Counted from the stretch's first letter, positions 1-10,497 are shown. The stretch: 64,000 nucleotides of DNA from Curtobacterium caseinilyticum (GCF_030363035.1 NZ_JAUCMN010000001.1:372001-436000), one strand, 5' to 3'. The notes: a model not told the origin generated them from the sequence alone. Numbers and translations: made by a program.

Positions 1-443
1 CCGGTCGAGTTCGCGGAGGAGACCGCGAGCGGTCCGACCTCCTGCAGGAGTTCGAGGGCGATCCGCGAGTCGGGCATGCGCAGGGCGACGGTGCCCCGGG
101 TCTCCCCCAGGTCCCAGTCGAGCGACGGCTGCGCACGGAGGATCACGGTCAGGCCGCCGGGCCAGAACTCGTCGACGAGGTCCCGGACCTGCTGCGGGAT
201 GTCGGTCGCGAGCGCCTCGAGCGTCGGCGGGCCCGGGATGAGCACGGGCGGCGGCGACTGGCGGGTCCGGCCCTTCGCGTCGAGCAGGCGCTGGACGGCG
301 CTCGCACTGAAGGCGTCCGCCGCGACGCCGTAGACGGTGTCGGTGGGGACGACGACGAGTTCACCCCGTCCGAGCGCGGCACGTGCGAGCCGCATCCCGG
401 TCAGGAGCCCGTCGGGGTCGGTGCAGTCGTATCGGGAGGCCAT
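1..443 (-). CDS. tsaC: L-threonylcarbamoyladenylate synthase, Sua5/YrdC/TsaC family (C-terminus cut by window edge)
   Basis: Makes threonylcarbamoyl-AMP from threonine, bicarbonate and ATP, the first step of t6A formation at position 37 of ANN-decoding tRNAs; cytosolic. The 147 visible codons carry the YrdC-fold signatures: PTDTVYGVAADAF near residue 35, the KGR segment near residue 57, FWPGGLTVIL near residue 100 and an SSAN motif at the cut edge. The ATG at 443 is preceded by TATCAT nine bases upstream, fitting a leaderless transcript. The gene lies downstream of prfA-prmC as in related actinobacteria, but here a HAD gene on the other strand separates it from prmC. Family assignment is firm; only the start and core are visible. 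Confidence 0.93.
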   Translation of the reverse strand, partial: MASRYDCTDPDGLLTGMRLARAALGRGELVVVPTDTVYGVAADAFSASAVQRLLDAKGRTRQSPPPVLIPGPPTLEALATDIPQQVRDLVDEFWPGGLTVILRAQPSLDWDLGETRGTVALRMPDSRIALELLQEVGPLAVSSANST

Positions 444-479
444 GACTCGACGATGATAGTGCGCCACAATGGTCGCATC

Positions 480-1127
480 GTGAACGAGACGCCCGCGCCC
501 CGACTCCTGTTCCTCTTCGACATGGACGAGGTGCTCGTCCGGTACGACTGGCGGGTCCGCATGGCAGCCCTCGCCGAGTACACGGGGCACACCTTCGAGG
601 AGCTCCGACGCCGCTGGTGGGACTGCGGCGACGAGGCCCGCGCGGAGGCCGGGCACTTCACCGACGGTGACGCGTACCTGGCCGCGTTCGCCGAGGCGAT
701 GGGCTGCGCGGTGCCCGAGACCGACTGGGCCCGCATCCGTGGCGCGGCGATGACCGAGCTGCCCGAGCGGATCGAGGCCGTGCGGATCGCTGCCGAGCAC
801 GGCCGGGTCGGCCTGCTCACGAACAACGGCCCGCTGGCCGGTCGGTGGATCGGGCGCTGGGCGCCGTCCCTGCCCCCGCTCTTCGGCGAGCACCTCGACA
901 CGACGAGCAACTTCGGCGCACGGAAGCCCGAGCCCGAGGTGTTCGAGCGCGCCCTCGCCCACCACGGTGTCCCCGCCGAGCGCGCGTTCTTCGCCGACGA
1001 CATGCCGGTGAACGTCGAGGCCGCCCGTGCGCTCGGCATCCACGCGGTCCTGGTCGAGGAGCACACCGACCTGCGCGAGGCGGTGCGGGCGTTCGTCGCC
1101 GCGCAGGCGCGGGTCGCCACCGTCTGA
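480..1127 (+). CDS. HAD-superfamily hydrolase
   Basis: Phosphatase-like hydrolase of the haloacid dehalogenase superfamily, subfamily IA; substrate unknown. FDMDEV near residue 13 supplies the two catalytic aspartates (motif I), LLTNNG is motif II, the lysine of ARKPEPE is motif III, and FFADDMPVN is the acidic motif IV. I choose the GTG at 480 because CACAAT lies nine bases upstream as a -10 box. An in-frame ATG at 453 would leave only nine bases to the divergent tsaC start at 443. Convergent with prmC; an imperfect palindrome lies between their stops. Confidence 0.85.
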   Translation: MNETPAPRLLFLFDMDEVLVRYDWRVRMAALAEYTGHTFEELRRRWWDCGDEARAEAGHFTDGDAYLAAFAEAMGCAVPETDWARIRGAAMTELPERIEAVRIAAEHGRVGLLTNNGPLAGRWIGRWAPSLPPLFGEHLDTTSNFGARKPEPEVFERALAHHGVPAERAFFADDMPVNVEAARALGIHAVLVEEHTDLREAVRAFVAAQARVATV

Positions 1128-1137
1128 CCCACCGCTT

Positions 1138-1211
1138 CCGCAACACGCAACGCGAGCGTTTCCTCGCAGCGAGGTACCGCTGCGCGGATCCGTCGACGTT
1201 GCGTTCCGCGG
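1138..1211. repeat. Imperfect palindrome, copy 1 of a dispersed hairpin repeat
   Basis: Arms 1138-1171 and 1178-1211 pair imperfectly around a 6-base loop. It sits between the convergent stops of the HAD gene (1127) and prmC (1245), where it could end transcription from both sides. The same architecture and much of the same sequence (CCGCAA, ACGCAACG, CCTCGCAGCG) recur at 57586-57661. Confidence 0.75.
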
Positions 1212-1244
1212 GCAGGCCGGCCGGGAGGCGCGGGGAGCGCCCGA

Positions 1245-2120
1245 CTACCGGGTCGCGGTGGTCGTGCGGTCGCGACCCGTCAGGTCGACGTGGGTCTCCG
1301 GGGACCGGAACCCCCGCCGCGCGAGCACGTCGCGCACGCCGGCGCCCTGCTGCTCGGCGTGCTCGATGACGAGGAGCCCGCCCGGCACGAGGAGCCGCCA
1401 GGCCGTCTCGGTGAGGGCCCGGACGGCGTCGAGGCCGTCCGCTCCCCCGTACAGCGCGAGCGCCGGGTCGTGGTCGCGGACCTCGGGATCGACGGGCACC
1501 ATGTCGTCGGGAACGTACGGCGGGTTCGACACGACCACGGAGACCGTGCCGTCCAGCTCGGGCAGCGCGTCTGCGAGGTCGCCCTCGACGAGCCGGACCG
1601 TGCCACCGTGGGCGACCACGTTGCGCCGGGTCCAGGGCAACGCCTCGGGCGACCGCTCGACGGCGTACACGACCGCGTTCGGCACCTCGGTGTCCATCGC
1701 GATCGCGATCGCCCCGCTGCCCGAGCCCAGGTCGACCGCCACCGGTTCCGGCACGGCCGTGGCCCGGAGCGCGTCGATGCCGAACTGCACGACGCCCTCG
1801 GTCTCGGGTCGGGGCACGAAGACGCCAGGCCCGACCGACAGGGTCAGCGCGCGGAAGTGCGCCTCGCCCGTGATGTGCTGCAGCGGCTCGCGGGTGGTCC
1901 GACGGGCGACCGCGTGACGGAAGCGCTCGACGTGCTCCCCCGCGATCGCCCCGCCGGTCAGTGCGCGGGCCTGCACGGCACCGCGCGACGTGTCCGTCGC
2001 CCAGGCGAGCAGGAGTTCGGCGTCCACGCGCGGGGTCGGGACCCCGTGCGCGACGAGCGCAACGGTCGCTTCGTCCAGGAGGCGATCCGCTGCGGTCGTG
2101 GGCCGGGTGTCGGTGGTGAT
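1245..2120 (-). CDS. prmC: Peptide chain release factor N5-glutamine methyltransferase PrmC
   Basis: Transfers a methyl group from SAM to the glutamine of the GGQ motif of release factors; cytosolic. An N-terminal helical domain is followed by a Rossmann methyltransferase domain with the SAM loop DLGSGSGAIAIA and the catalytic NPPY in SNPPYVPDDM. It follows prfA, its substrate's gene. The start is problematic. A good ribosome site, GGGAGGC, lies just after the prfA stop, but the codon at the right distance (2120) is ATC, beginning ATCACCACC. No ATG, GTG or TTG occurs in frame near it. The only upstream in-frame start is an ATG at 2222 inside prfA, giving an unlikely basic 34-residue extension. 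Function is certain, start is not. Confidence 0.93.
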   Translation of the reverse strand: MTTDTRPTTAADRLLDEATVALVAHGVPTPRVDAELLLAWATDTSRGAVQARALTGGAIAGEHVERFRHAVARRTTREPLQHITGEAHFRALTLSVGPGVFVPRPETEGVVQFGIDALRATAVPEPVAVDLGSGSGAIAIAMDTEVPNAVVYAVERSPEALPWTRRNVVAHGGTVRLVEGDLADALPELDGTVSVVVSNPPYVPDDMVPVDPEVRDHDPALALYGGADGLDAVRALTETAWRLLVPGGLLVIEHAEQQGAGVRDVLARRGFRSPETHVDLTGRDRTTTATR

Positions 2121-2139
2121 CCGTGCCTCCCGTGCGGGT

Positions 2140-3222
2140 CTAGGCGTCCTGGTCGCCGATGGCGGCCAGGCGTGCCTCTTCGTCCGCCGAGATGGCGGAC
2201 TGGATGACGGGCTCGAGCGCACCGTTCATCACGCGGTCCAGGTCGTACGCCTTGTAGCCGGTGCGGTGGTCCGCGATCCGGTTCTCCGGGAAGTTGTACG
2301 TGCGGATGCGCTCTGAACGGTCCATGCCGCGGATCTGCGACTTGCGCGCGTCCGAGGCGATGGCGTCGAGTTCCTCCTGCTGGCGGGCCAGGATGCGGGC
2401 ACGCAGCACGCGCATGCCGGCCTCGCGGTTCTGCAGCTGCGACTTCTCGTTCTGCATCGCCACCGTGATGCCCGTGGGCAGGTGGGTGATGCGGACCGCG
2501 GAGTCCGTCGTGTTGACGGACTGGCCGCCGGGGCCCGACGACCGGTAGACGTCGATCTTGAGGTCGTTCTGGTTGATCTGGACCTCCTCCGGCTCGTCCA
2601 CCTCGGGGAACACCAGCACGCCGGTGGTCGAGGTGTGGATGCGCCCCTGCGACTCGGTCGCCGGCACACGCTGGACGCGGTGCACGCCGCCCTCGTACTT
2701 CAGGTGCGCCCAGACGCCCTGGGACGGGTCGGTCGCGTTCGACTTGATCGCGACCTGGACGTCCTTGTAGCCGCCGAGGTCGGACTCGGTGCGCTCGAGG
2801 AGCTCGACCTTCCACCCCTTCGTCTCGGCGTAGTGCGAGTACATGCGCAGGAGGTCGGCCGCGAAGAGCGCCGACTCCTCGCCGCCCTCGCCGCCCTTGA
2901 TCTCCATGATGACGTCACGGCCGTCGTCCGGGTCCCGTGGGATGAGCAGCCGCCGGAGGCGCTCCTGGCGCTCCGACAGCTGCTCCTGGAGCGCCGGGAC
3001 CTCGTCCGCGAACGCCTCGTCCTCGCGGGCGAGCTCCTGGGCGGCGGCGAGGTCGTCCCCCGCCGCCTGCCAGGCCTCGTACGCCGACTTGATCTGGTTG
3101 AGCTCGGCGTAGCGCCGGTTCACCTTCTTCGCGCGGGCCGCATCGGCGTGGAGCGCGGGGTCCGACAGCTGTTGCGTCAGGTCCTCGTGTTCCGCCAGCA
3201 GCCCAGCCACCGACTCGAACAC
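2140..3222 (-). CDS. prfA: Peptide chain release factor 1
   Basis: Recognises UAA and UAG stop codons and triggers peptide release on the ribosome. The 360-residue length is normal. It has the catalytic GGQ within [11 protein letters not shown] near residue 231 and the RF1-type codon-recognition tripeptide PAT in [10 protein letters not shown], which separates it from RF2 (SPF). It lies only 3 bp after the rho stop codon and just before prmC, so the three are probably one transcript on the minus strand. Confidence 0.98.
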   Translation of the reverse strand: MFESVAGLLAEHEDLTQQLSDPALHADAARAKKVNRRYAELNQIKSAYEAWQAAGDDLAAAQELAREDEAFADEVPALQEQLSERQERLRRLLIPRDPDDGRDVIMEIKGGEGGEESALFAADLLRMYSHYAETKGWKVELLERTESDLGGYKDVQVAIKSNATDPSQGVWAHLKYEGGVHRVQRVPATESQGRIHTSTTGVLVFPEVDEPEEVQINQNDLKIDVYRSSGPGGQSVNTTDSAVRITHLPTGITVAMQNEKSQLQNREAGMRVLRARILARQQEELDAIASDARKSQIRGMDRSERIRTYNFPENRIADHRTGYKAYDLDRVMNGALEPVIQSAISADEEARLAAIGDQDA

Positions 3223-3225
3223 GCG

Positions 3226-5400
3226 TTACTCCTGGTGGCCGCTGCCGTGGTGACCGTTGGTCGCCGGCACCGACTTCTGGATCTGGACCAGGAACTCGAC
3301 GTTCGACTGGGTCTCCTTGAGGTTCCGGAGGACCACGTCGAGCGCCTGCTGCGGGTCGAGCCCCGCGAGTGCCCGGCGCAGGCGCCAGGTGATCGCGACC
3401 TCGTCGGCGGAGAGCAGCTGCTCCTCGCGACGGGTGCCGGACGCGTTGATGTCGACGGCCGGGAAGATCCGCTTGTCGGCGAGGTGACGGTTGAGGCGGA
3501 GCTCCATGTTGCCGGTGCCCTTGAACTCCTCGAAGATCACCTCGTCCATCTTCGAGCCGGTCTCGACGAGCGCGGTCGCGAGGATGGTCAGCGAGCCGCC
3601 GTCCTCGATGTTGCGCGCGGCGCCGAAGAAGCGCTTCGGCGGGTACAGCGCCGCCGAGTCCACGCCACCCGAGAGCACGCGGCCGGAGGCCGGCGTCGCC
3701 AGGTTGTAGGCGCGGCCGAGGCGGGTGATCGAGTCGAGCAGCACGACGACGTCGTGGCCGAGCTCGACGAGGCGCTTCGCACGCTCGATGGCGAGCTCGG
3801 CGACCGTCGTGTGGTCCTCGGCGGGCCGGTCGAAGGTCGAGGCGATGACCTCGCCCTTCACCGAGCGCTGCATGTCGGTGACCTCTTCGGGCCGCTCGTC
3901 CACCAGGACGACCATGAGGTGCGCCTCGGGGTTGTTCTTCGCGATCGCGTTCGCGATGGCCTGCAGCACGACGGTCTTGCCGGCCTTGGGCGGCGAGACG
4001 ATGAGACCGCGCTGGCCCTTGCCGATCGGCGCGACGAGGTCGATGATCCGCGTCGAGATCTTCTGCGGCTCGGTCTCGAGGCGCAGGCGCTCGTTCGGGT
4101 ACAGCGGCGTGAGGTCCTGGAAGTCGACGCGCGCGGCGGCCTCGTCGGCGGTCTGCCCGTTGACGGTGTCGACCTTGACGAGCGCGTTGTACTTCTGACG
4201 GCTCTGCTGCTCGTTGTCCCGCGGCTGCTTGATCGCACCGACGACCGCGTCGCCCTTGCGCAGGTGGTACTTCTTCACCTGACCGAGGGACACGTAGACG
4301 TCGCTCGGGCCGGGCAGGTAGCCGGTCGTACGGACGAACGCGTAGTTGTCGAGCACGTCGAGGATGCCCGCGATCGGGATCAGGACGTCGTCCTCGGTGA
4401 TCTCCGGCTCGAAGTCGTCGTTCTGGCCGCCACGGCCGCGCTTGCGGTCGCGCTGACGGCGACCGCGGCCGCTCTCGGCCTCGTCGACGTTCTGCTGCTG
4501 GCCGTTCTGCTTCTGCTGGCCGTTCTGCTTCGGCTGCTGGCGGTCGTCCTGCTTGGCGTCACCGGACTTCTGCTCGTCCTGCTTGCCGCCCTGCTTCTGC
4601 TGCTGGCCGTTCTGCTGGCCCTGCTGCTGGCCGTTCTGCTGCTCGCCGTTCTGCTGCGCACCGTTCTGCTGCTCGCCGGCGTCCGCGTTCTGCCCGCGAC
4701 CGCGGCCGCGGCCACGGCTGCGACGACCGCGACGCGAGCCGCCCTCGCCCTGCTGGTCGGACTGGTCGTCCTGCTCGGGTGCGGACGTGGGCTGGTCGGC
4801 GGACGCGGTGCGTGCCTCCTGGCCGGCGTCCTGCTGCGCGTCGTCCTGCTGACCCTGCTGCTGGGCGTCCTGGCCACCGCGGCGGCCGCGACGACGGCCG
4901 GACTGCGCGGCCTCCTCGGCGTCCTTCTCGGCGCGGACCTGGTCGAGGCCCGCGAGGAGGTCCTCGGTGCCGGTGTGCCCGTGGTTGGTGTGCTCGGCGG
5001 CCGAGGTCGGCTCGGCGGTCACGGTGCCGCTCGACGAGGCACGGCGCGACCGACGACCACGCGCGGGCTGCTCGGGCTCGGCGGGGGCGTCGGCGGACGG
5101 TGCCGACGTGGTCGTCGGCTCCTCGGCAGCCGGGGACGTCGTCGGAGCGGCCAGCGTCGGCTGCTCGGTGACGACGGGCTCCTCGGCGACTGCGGCGGCG
5201 CCGGCGTCGGCGGAGTCGGTGACCGCAGCGTCGTCGGCGGCCGGGCGCTTGTCCTCGATCGACGCGATGAGGTCGCCCTTGCGGAGCTTGGAGAGCCCGG
5301 TGATGCCGAGCGAGGAAGCGATGCGCTGGAGTTCCGGCAGGCGGAGCGCGCGCAGGTCGCTGGGGATCTCCACCGCGGTGGAGTCGTTGACGTTCGTCAA
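3226..5400 (-). CDS. rho: Transcription termination factor Rho with long disordered Q/N-rich insert
   Basis: Hexameric RNA-dependent ATPase that terminates untranslated transcripts. Residues 1-50 form the Rho N-terminal helical domain ([13 protein letters not shown]). Residues about 55-330 are low-complexity, with acidic/Ala-rich, Arg-Gly-rich and a Q/N-rich stretch at about 237-304 (bases 4489-4692). An OB-fold RNA-binding domain follows from about 335, then the ATPase core with P-loop SPPKAGKT near residue 470, Walker [11 protein letters not shown] and the SALYPPKRF region. At 724 residues it is far longer than the 419 of E. coli Rho; insertions are usual in actinobacteria, but this Q/N composition is notable. 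The start is TTG at 5400 with GAAAGGAAA upstream. prfA begins 3 bp after its stop. Confidence 0.97.
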   Translation of the reverse strand: MTNVNDSTAVEIPSDLRALRLPELQRIASSLGITGLSKLRKGDLIASIEDKRPAADDAAVTDSADAGAAAVAEEPVVTEQPTLAAPTTSPAAEEPTTTSAPSADAPAEPEQPARGRRSRRASSSGTVTAEPTSAAEHTNHGHTGTEDLLAGLDQVRAEKDAEEAAQSGRRRGRRGGQDAQQQGQQDDAQQDAGQEARTASADQPTSAPEQDDQSDQQGEGGSRRGRRSRGRGRGRGQNADAGEQQNGAQQNGEQQNGQQQGQQNGQQQKQGGKQDEQKSGDAKQDDRQQPKQNGQQKQNGQQQNVDEAESGRGRRQRDRKRGRGGQNDDFEPEITEDDVLIPIAGILDVLDNYAFVRTTGYLPGPSDVYVSLGQVKKYHLRKGDAVVGAIKQPRDNEQQSRQKYNALVKVDTVNGQTADEAAARVDFQDLTPLYPNERLRLETEPQKISTRIIDLVAPIGKGQRGLIVSPPKAGKTVVLQAIANAIAKNNPEAHLMVVLVDERPEEVTDMQRSVKGEVIASTFDRPAEDHTTVAELAIERAKRLVELGHDVVVLLDSITRLGRAYNLATPASGRVLSGGVDSAALYPPKRFFGAARNIEDGGSLTILATALVETGSKMDEVIFEEFKGTGNMELRLNRHLADKRIFPAVDINASGTRREEQLLSADEVAITWRLRRALAGLDPQQALDVVLRNLKETQSNVEFLVQIQKSVPATNGHHGSGHQE

Positions 5401-5578
5401 GGTGGGTGTTTCCTTTCGAACCGCAGAACGCGGAGAGTTTCCACCGTCCCGGCGCTGGGAATGCGCTGCGACCGTCGTTCAGACGACGGACCGGGATTCG
5501 GTGATCTGAAAGAGAGTGCCCCCGCGCACCGGACCCTGCGCCAGCGCTGATGGATCCGGTCCGGATCAGTCCGTGCGC

Positions 5579-6571
5579 CTACGCGGGATCGGCTTCGAGC
5601 GCCGAGTGCGGCACCACTGTAGCACCACCGAGGTCCACGGCCAGCATGAGCGCCCGCCAGTCCGACTGGGCGTGTCGCTCCACGAGGTCGGCCGCGGTGA
5701 GCCGCTGTGCCGGGTCGCTGCCGAGGACGAGGATGCTCGGTCCGGCGCCGGACACCACGGCGGCGAGGCCGTGCTGCCGGAGCAACCCGATCAGCGCGTC
5801 CGTCTCGGGCATCGCGCTGGCCCGGTACGACTGGTGCAACCGGTCCTCGGTCGCGGCGAGCAGCAACTCCGGGCTCTGGATGAGCGCGGCGACGAGCAGC
5901 GCCGAGCGGGACACGTTGAACGCGGCGTCCTCGTGCGGGACGCTGGCGGGCTGCAGGGACCGGGCGAGCTTCGTCGACAGCGTCGAGGTCGGCACGAACA
6001 CCACGGGCGAGACACCGCGGTGCACGAGCAGGCGCTTGACCGCGGGTCCCTCGGCCGTCATCCAGGCGATGGTGAGGCCGCCGAAGAGCGCCGGAGCGAC
6101 GTTGTCGGGGTGACCCTCCATCTCGGTGGCCAGGGTGAGCAGGGTCGAGGCGTCGAGGTCGACGACCCCCGCGAGCAGGCCCCGTGCAGCCATCAGGCCG
6201 GCGACGATCGCGGCTGCGGACGACCCCATGCCGCGGCCGTGCGCGATCGCGTTGACCGCGTGCAGCTCGAGCCCTGGTTGCTCCACACCGGCGTGCGCGA
6301 GCCCTCGGCGGACCGCCTGCACCACCAGGTTGGTGTCGTCGGTGGCGACCTCGCCGGCGCCGACGCCCTCGACCGTCACGGTGGCGCCGGGCTCGGGGCG
6401 GACGCGCACGACCACCTCGTCGTACACCGCCAGGGCCAGGCCGAGCGAGTCGAAGCCGGGACCGAGGTTCGCAGAGGTCGCCGGGACGCGCACGCGGACC
6501 GCCCGTCCGGCCGGTACAGCGATGCGGGCGGTCGTGCCCTCCCCCGGTCCGGACGAGCGGTCGAGGCTCAC
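5579..6571 (-). CDS. thrB: Homoserine kinase
   Basis: Phosphorylates homoserine to O-phosphohomoserine in threonine synthesis. GHMP-kinase fold: [20 protein letters not shown] near residue 30 is the N-terminal substrate motif, [15 protein letters not shown] near residue 113 the ATP-binding glycine/serine loop, and [11 protein letters not shown] near residue 275 the C-terminal motif. The GTG start at 6571 overlaps the thrC stop as GTGA, so translation is probably coupled. Last gene of the lysA-hom-thrC-thrB run. Length of 330 residues is normal. Confidence 0.96.
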   Translation of the reverse strand: MSLDRSSGPGEGTTARIAVPAGRAVRVRVPATSANLGPGFDSLGLALAVYDEVVVRVRPEPGATVTVEGVGAGEVATDDTNLVVQAVRRGLAHAGVEQPGLELHAVNAIAHGRGMGSSAAAIVAGLMAARGLLAGVVDLDASTLLTLATEMEGHPDNVAPALFGGLTIAWMTAEGPAVKRLLVHRGVSPVVFVPTSTLSTKLARSLQPASVPHEDAAFNVSRSALLVAALIQSPELLLAATEDRLHQSYRASAMPETDALIGLLRQHGLAAVVSGAGPSILVLGSDPAQRLTAADLVERHAQSDWRALMLAVDLGGATVVPHSALEADPA

Positions 6572-7647
6572 GCGGGGCCGACCAGTCCGAGGACCTCCGC
6601 CACCGACTTCGTGTCGACGGGCACGCTCGTCGGGGCGACCTCGCCGCCGTCCTCCGTGCGCAGGGCCCACTGCGGGTCCTTGAGGCCGTGACCGGTCACC
6701 GTGATGACGACCTTCGCGCCCTGCGGCACGACACCGGCGTCGGCCCGCTCGAGCAGACCGGCGACACCGATCGCCGACGCGGGCTCGACGAAGACGCCGA
6801 CCTCGGCGGACAGGATGCGGTGCGCGGCGAGGATGCCCTCGTCGGTGATCGCACCGAAGTAGCCGTCGGTCTCGTCGCGGGCCTCGAGCGCGTACTGCCA
6901 CGAGGCCGGGTTGCCGATGCGGATCGCCGAGGCGATGGTGTCCGGGTGACGGACGACCTCACCGGAGACGATCGGAGCGGAGCCGGCGGCCTGGAAGCCG
7001 AACATGCGCGGCATCCGCGTCGAGCGGCCGGCGGCGACGTCCTCGCGGTAGCCGCGCGAGTACGCGGTGTAGTTGCCCGCGTTGCCGACCGGCAGGAAGT
7101 GGAAGTCCGGCGCGTCGCCGAGGACGTCGACGACCTCGAACGCGGCGGTCTTCTGCCCCTCGATGCGGTCGTTGTTCACCGAGTTGACCAGGTGCACCGG
7201 GTAGTTGGCGGCGAGGTCGCGTGCGATGTCGAGGCAGTCGTCGAAGTTGCCCTGGACCTGCAGCAGCTGTGCGTCGTGCGCGACGGCCTGGCTGAGCTTG
7301 CCCATCGCGATCTTGCCCTCGGGGACGAGCACCGCTGCGGTGATGCCCGCGTGCGTGGCGTACGCGGCAGCCGAGGCGCTCGTGTTGCCGGTCGAGGCGC
7401 AGATGACGGCCTTCGCCCCGTGCTCGACGGCCTTCGAGATCGCCATCGTCATGCCGCGGTCCTTGAACGACCCGGTCGGGTTCATGCCCTCGTACTTGAC
7501 GTAGACCTCGGCACCGGTCCGCTCGGAGAGTCGGCGCGCCGGGATGAGCGGGGTGCCGCCCTCGCCGAGGGTGACGACGGGCGTCGCCTCGGTGACGTCG
7601 AGACGGTCGGCGTACTCGCGCAGGACTCCCTGCCACTGGTGGGCCAT
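6568..7647 (-). CDS. thrC: Threonine synthase
   Basis: PLP enzyme that converts O-phosphohomoserine to threonine. The PLP lysine lies in [12 protein letters not shown] near residue 62; the phosphate-binding loop is [12 protein letters not shown], and [11 protein letters not shown] follows. 359 residues, the short class of actinobacteria and Bacillus. It ends in a 4-bp overlap with thrB and lies 46 bp after hom, so hom-thrC-thrB look like one operon. AAGGAGAG upstream of the ATG serves as ribosome site. Confidence 0.97.
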   Translation of the reverse strand: MAHQWQGVLREYADRLDVTEATPVVTLGEGGTPLIPARRLSERTGAEVYVKYEGMNPTGSFKDRGMTMAISKAVEHGAKAVICASTGNTSASAAAYATHAGITAAVLVPEGKIAMGKLSQAVAHDAQLLQVQGNFDDCLDIARDLAANYPVHLVNSVNNDRIEGQKTAAFEVVDVLGDAPDFHFLPVGNAGNYTAYSRGYREDVAAGRSTRMPRMFGFQAAGSAPIVSGEVVRHPDTIASAIRIGNPASWQYALEARDETDGYFGAITDEGILAAHRILSAEVGVFVEPASAIGVAGLLERADAGVVPQGAKVVITVTGHGLKDPQWALRTEDGGEVAPTSVPVDTKSVAEVLGLVGPA

Positions 7648-7693
7648 CAGGCTCTCCTTGTTCGTGTGTTGCTCGGGTTCCGCGGACCGGGGC

Positions 7694-9013
7694 TCACGCC
7701 CCGACGACCCGCAGGACGCTGGTGGTCTCGACGACGACGTCCTCGTTTCGGAGCGCGACGACCGTGGCGGCCAGGTCGGACTCGCGGGCGAGGTGCGTGC
7801 CGATGACGAGGGTGGCGGTGCCGGCCGTGCCGTCGCCCGGGTCGGTGGCCGCGGACTGCTCGACGGTCTCGACGCTCACGCCGTGCTTCGCCAGGACGCC
7901 TGCGACCGTGGAGAGCACGCCGGGGGCGTCCGCCACGTGGAGCGTGATCTGGTAGCGGGTCCGCACGGTGCCGATCGGGAAGACCGGCAGCGCCGACCGG
8001 GTCGACTCGGCGACGCCCGGACCGCCGATGACGTGCCGTCGGGCGGCGGAGACCAGGTCGCCGAGCACGGCGGACGCGGTCTCGACACCTCCGGCACCGG
8101 CGCCGTAGAACATGAGGTCGCCGGCGGCCTCGGCCTCGACGAACACGGCGTTCTTCGCACCGTGCACGCTCGCGAGCGGGTGCGACTCCGGTACGAGCGC
8201 CGGGTAGACGCGCGCGCTGACCCCCTCGACGCCGTCCGCGTCGGTCAGGCGCTCGGCGGTCGCCAGGATCTTCACGACGTACCCGGCCTTGCGCGCGGCA
8301 CGCACCTGCTCGATGGTGACGGCGGTGATGCCCTCGCGGTGGACGGCGGCGAGCGGCACCGAGGTGTGGAACGCGAGCGAGGCCAGGATCGCGGCCTTCT
8401 GCGCGGCGTCGTAGCCCTCGACGTCGGCCGTCGGGTCGGCCTCGGCGTACCCGAGCTCGGTCGCGGTGGCGAGGGCGGCCTCGAACGTCGAGCCCTCGCG
8501 GTCCATCAGGTCGAGGATGAAGTTCGTCGTGCCGTTGACGATGCCCATGATGCGCTCGATGCGGTCACCCGCGAGCGAGTCGTGCAGCGGGCGGATGATC
8601 GGGATCGCTCCGGCGACGGCGGCCTCGTAGTACAGCTGCGCGCCGACCTGCTCGGCAGCCGCGAACAGCTCCGGGCCGTGCGTGGCGAGGAGCGCCTTGT
8701 TGCCGGTGACGACGTCGGCACCGGACTGCAGGGCCTGGAGCACGAGGGTCCGGGCGGGCTCGATCCCGCCGATGAGCTCGACCACGATGTCCGCGCCGAG
8801 GATGAGCGACTGCGCGTCCGTCGTGAAGAGGTCCTTCGGCAGGTCGACGTCGCGCGGCGCGTCCACGTCCCGCACCGCGATGCCGACCAGCTCGAGGCCG
8901 GCACCGGCGCGCGAGGCCAGCTCGTCACCGTGCTCGAGGAGCAGGCGCGCCACCTGGGAACCGACGGAGCCGGCTCCGAGCAGCGCGACGCGGACGTTGC
9001 GGTATTCGATCAT
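7694..9013 (-). CDS. hom: Homoserine dehydrogenase
   Basis: NAD(P)H-dependent reduction of aspartate semialdehyde to homoserine, the branch point to threonine and methionine. The N-terminal Rossmann motif is [18 protein letters not shown]. The catalytic domain contains [23 protein letters not shown] and the substrate region [21 protein letters not shown]-terminal ACT domain (about residues 350-439, starting [15 protein letters not shown]) normally binds threonine for feedback inhibition. 439 residues, complete. It lies 47 bp downstream of lysA. Confidence 0.97.
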   Translation of the reverse strand: MIEYRNVRVALLGAGSVGSQVARLLLEHGDELASRAGAGLELVGIAVRDVDAPRDVDLPKDLFTTDAQSLILGADIVVELIGGIEPARTLVLQALQSGADVVTGNKALLATHGPELFAAAEQVGAQLYYEAAVAGAIPIIRPLHDSLAGDRIERIMGIVNGTTNFILDLMDREGSTFEAALATATELGYAEADPTADVEGYDAAQKAAILASLAFHTSVPLAAVHREGITAVTIEQVRAARKAGYVVKILATAERLTDADGVEGVSARVYPALVPESHPLASVHGAKNAVFVEAEAAGDLMFYGAGAGGVETASAVLGDLVSAARRHVIGGPGVAESTRSALPVFPIGTVRTRYQITLHVADAPGVLSTVAGVLAKHGVSVETVEQSAATDPGDGTAGTATLVIGTHLARESDLAATVVALRNEDVVVETTSVLRVVGA

Positions 9014-9060
9014 GTGGTGCGCATTCCTGTGGGACGGGTGTCAGCCCTGGTCGGTCGGGG

Positions 9061-10497
9061 TCAGCGGCCGGAGCCGGCGACGACCCCCGTGTCGCGGGCG
9101 AGCAGGTCGTCGATCGACTCGCCACGGACGAGGATACGGGCTGTGCCGTCCGCGACCGCGACGACCGGCGGGCGTCCGACGTGGTTGTAGTTGCTCGACA
9201 GCGACCAGCAGTAGGCACCGGTCGCGGCGACGGCGAGCAGGTCGCCACGGTGCACGTCACCGGGCAGGTACTCGTCGTGCACCACGACGTCGCCTGACTC
9301 GCAGTGCTTCCCGACGACCCGGGTCAGGACCGCGGGCGCGTCCGAGGTCCGCGCCAGCCGGGCTGTGTAGTCGGCGCCGTACAGCGCCGGGCGTGCGTTG
9401 TCGCTCATGCCCCCGTCGACCGAGACGTACGTCCGGGTGGCCGTGGCGCCGGGGACGCCGGTGTGGTCCTGGCCCGCGTCGACGTCGGAGAGCGTCACCG
9501 GCTTGATGGTGCCGACCCGGTAGAGCGTCACGCCGGCGGGGCCGACGATGTACCGCCCCGGCTCGACCGCGACCTCGGGCACCGGGATGCCACGCTCGGC
9601 GCAGGCCTCGGCCACGATGGACGCGAGGGCCTCGGCCACGTCCTCGGGCGCGAACGCCGAGTCGGCCTCGGTGTAGTCGATCCCCCAGCCACCGCCGAGG
9701 TTGAGCTCCGGCACCGGCCCGGACGCGACGAGCTCGGCGTGCACGTCCATGAGCCGCCGCGCGGCCTCGCGGAACCCGGACTCGTCGAAGATCTGCGACC
9801 CGATGTGCGAGTGCAGCCCGACGAACGCGAGCGACGGCTCGGCGCGGACGGCCGCGGCGGCGTCGACGGCCTCGGTCAGGGGGATGCCGAACTTCTGGTC
9901 CTCGCGTGCCGTGGCGAGGTACTCGTGCGTCGAGGCGTGCACGCCGCTGTTGATCCGGATGCGGACGCGCTGGACGGTGCCCGCGTCGGCAGCCGCCCGG
10001 GCGACACGCCCGATCTCCTCGTGGCTGTCGAGCACGATCGTGCCGAGCCCGACCTCGACCGCACGGGCGATCTCGGCGTCCGACTTGTCGTTGCCGTGGA
10101 AGCCGAGCATCGCCGGGTCCGCGCCGCCGGCCAGTGCGACCGCGAGCTCGCCGGCCGTGCAGACGTCGAGCCGGAGCCCGGCCTCGGTCATCCAGGCGGC
10201 GACCTGCGTCGTGAAGAAGGCCTTCGCGGCGTAGTAGACGTGGGCCCGGGTCCCGATGCGCCCGAACGCCTCGGTGAAGGCGGTGCGGACGCGGGCCGCG
10301 CGGGCCTGCACGTCGCGCTCGTCGACCACGTAGAGGGGCGAGCCGAACTGCTCGACGAGGGCGGAGGCGGAGATCCCGCCGATCGCGAGCTCGCCGTCGT
10401 CGGTGCGCGTCGCCGACGCCGGCCAGATCCGCGCGGTCAGCGCGGAGGCGTCGTCCGGGAACCGCAACCGCGGCGGGGCAAGGGGGTTCGCGCTCAC
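9061..10497 (-). CDS. lysA: Diaminopimelate decarboxylase
   Basis: Last step of lysine synthesis, decarboxylating meso-diaminopimelate with PLP. Fold-type III alanine-racemase-like barrel: the PLP lysine is in VYYAAKAFF near residue 88, ELNLGGGWGIDY binds phosphate, GRYIVGPAG and the active-site cysteine loop GKHCESGDVV follow. The frame stays open far upstream, but the GTG at 10497 is chosen because TAGGAT lies about nine bases before it, a leaderless promoter, and the protein then starts like its relatives. 478 residues. First gene of the lysA-hom-thrC-thrB run. Lysine made here could feed the Pls-like synthetase at 14.3 kb; that link is speculative. Confidence 0.96.
   Translation of the reverse strand: MSANPLAPPRLRFPDDASALTARIWPASATRTDDGELAIGGISASALVEQFGSPLYVVDERDVQARAARVRTAFTEAFGRIGTRAHVYYAAKAFFTTQVAAWMTEAGLRLDVCTAGELAVALAGGADPAMLGFHGNDKSDAEIARAVEVGLGTIVLDSHEEIGRVARAAADAGTVQRVRIRINSGVHASTHEYLATAREDQKFGIPLTEAVDAAAAVRAEPSLAFVGLHSHIGSQIFDESGFREAARRLMDVHAELVASGPVPELNLGGGWGIDYTEADSAFAPEDVAEALASIVAEACAERGIPVPEVAVEPGRYIVGPAGVTLYRVGTIKPVTLSDVDAGQDHTGVPGATATRTYVSVDGGMSDNARPALYGADYTARLARTSDAPAVLTRVVGKHCESGDVVVHDEYLPGDVHRGDLLAVAATGAYCWSLSSNYNHVGRPPVVAVADGTARILVRGESIDDLLARDTGVVAGSGR

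Noticed and set aside
2482..5550. 1022-codon open frame antisense to prfA and rho
   Set aside because: Low-complexity shadow of two certain genes.
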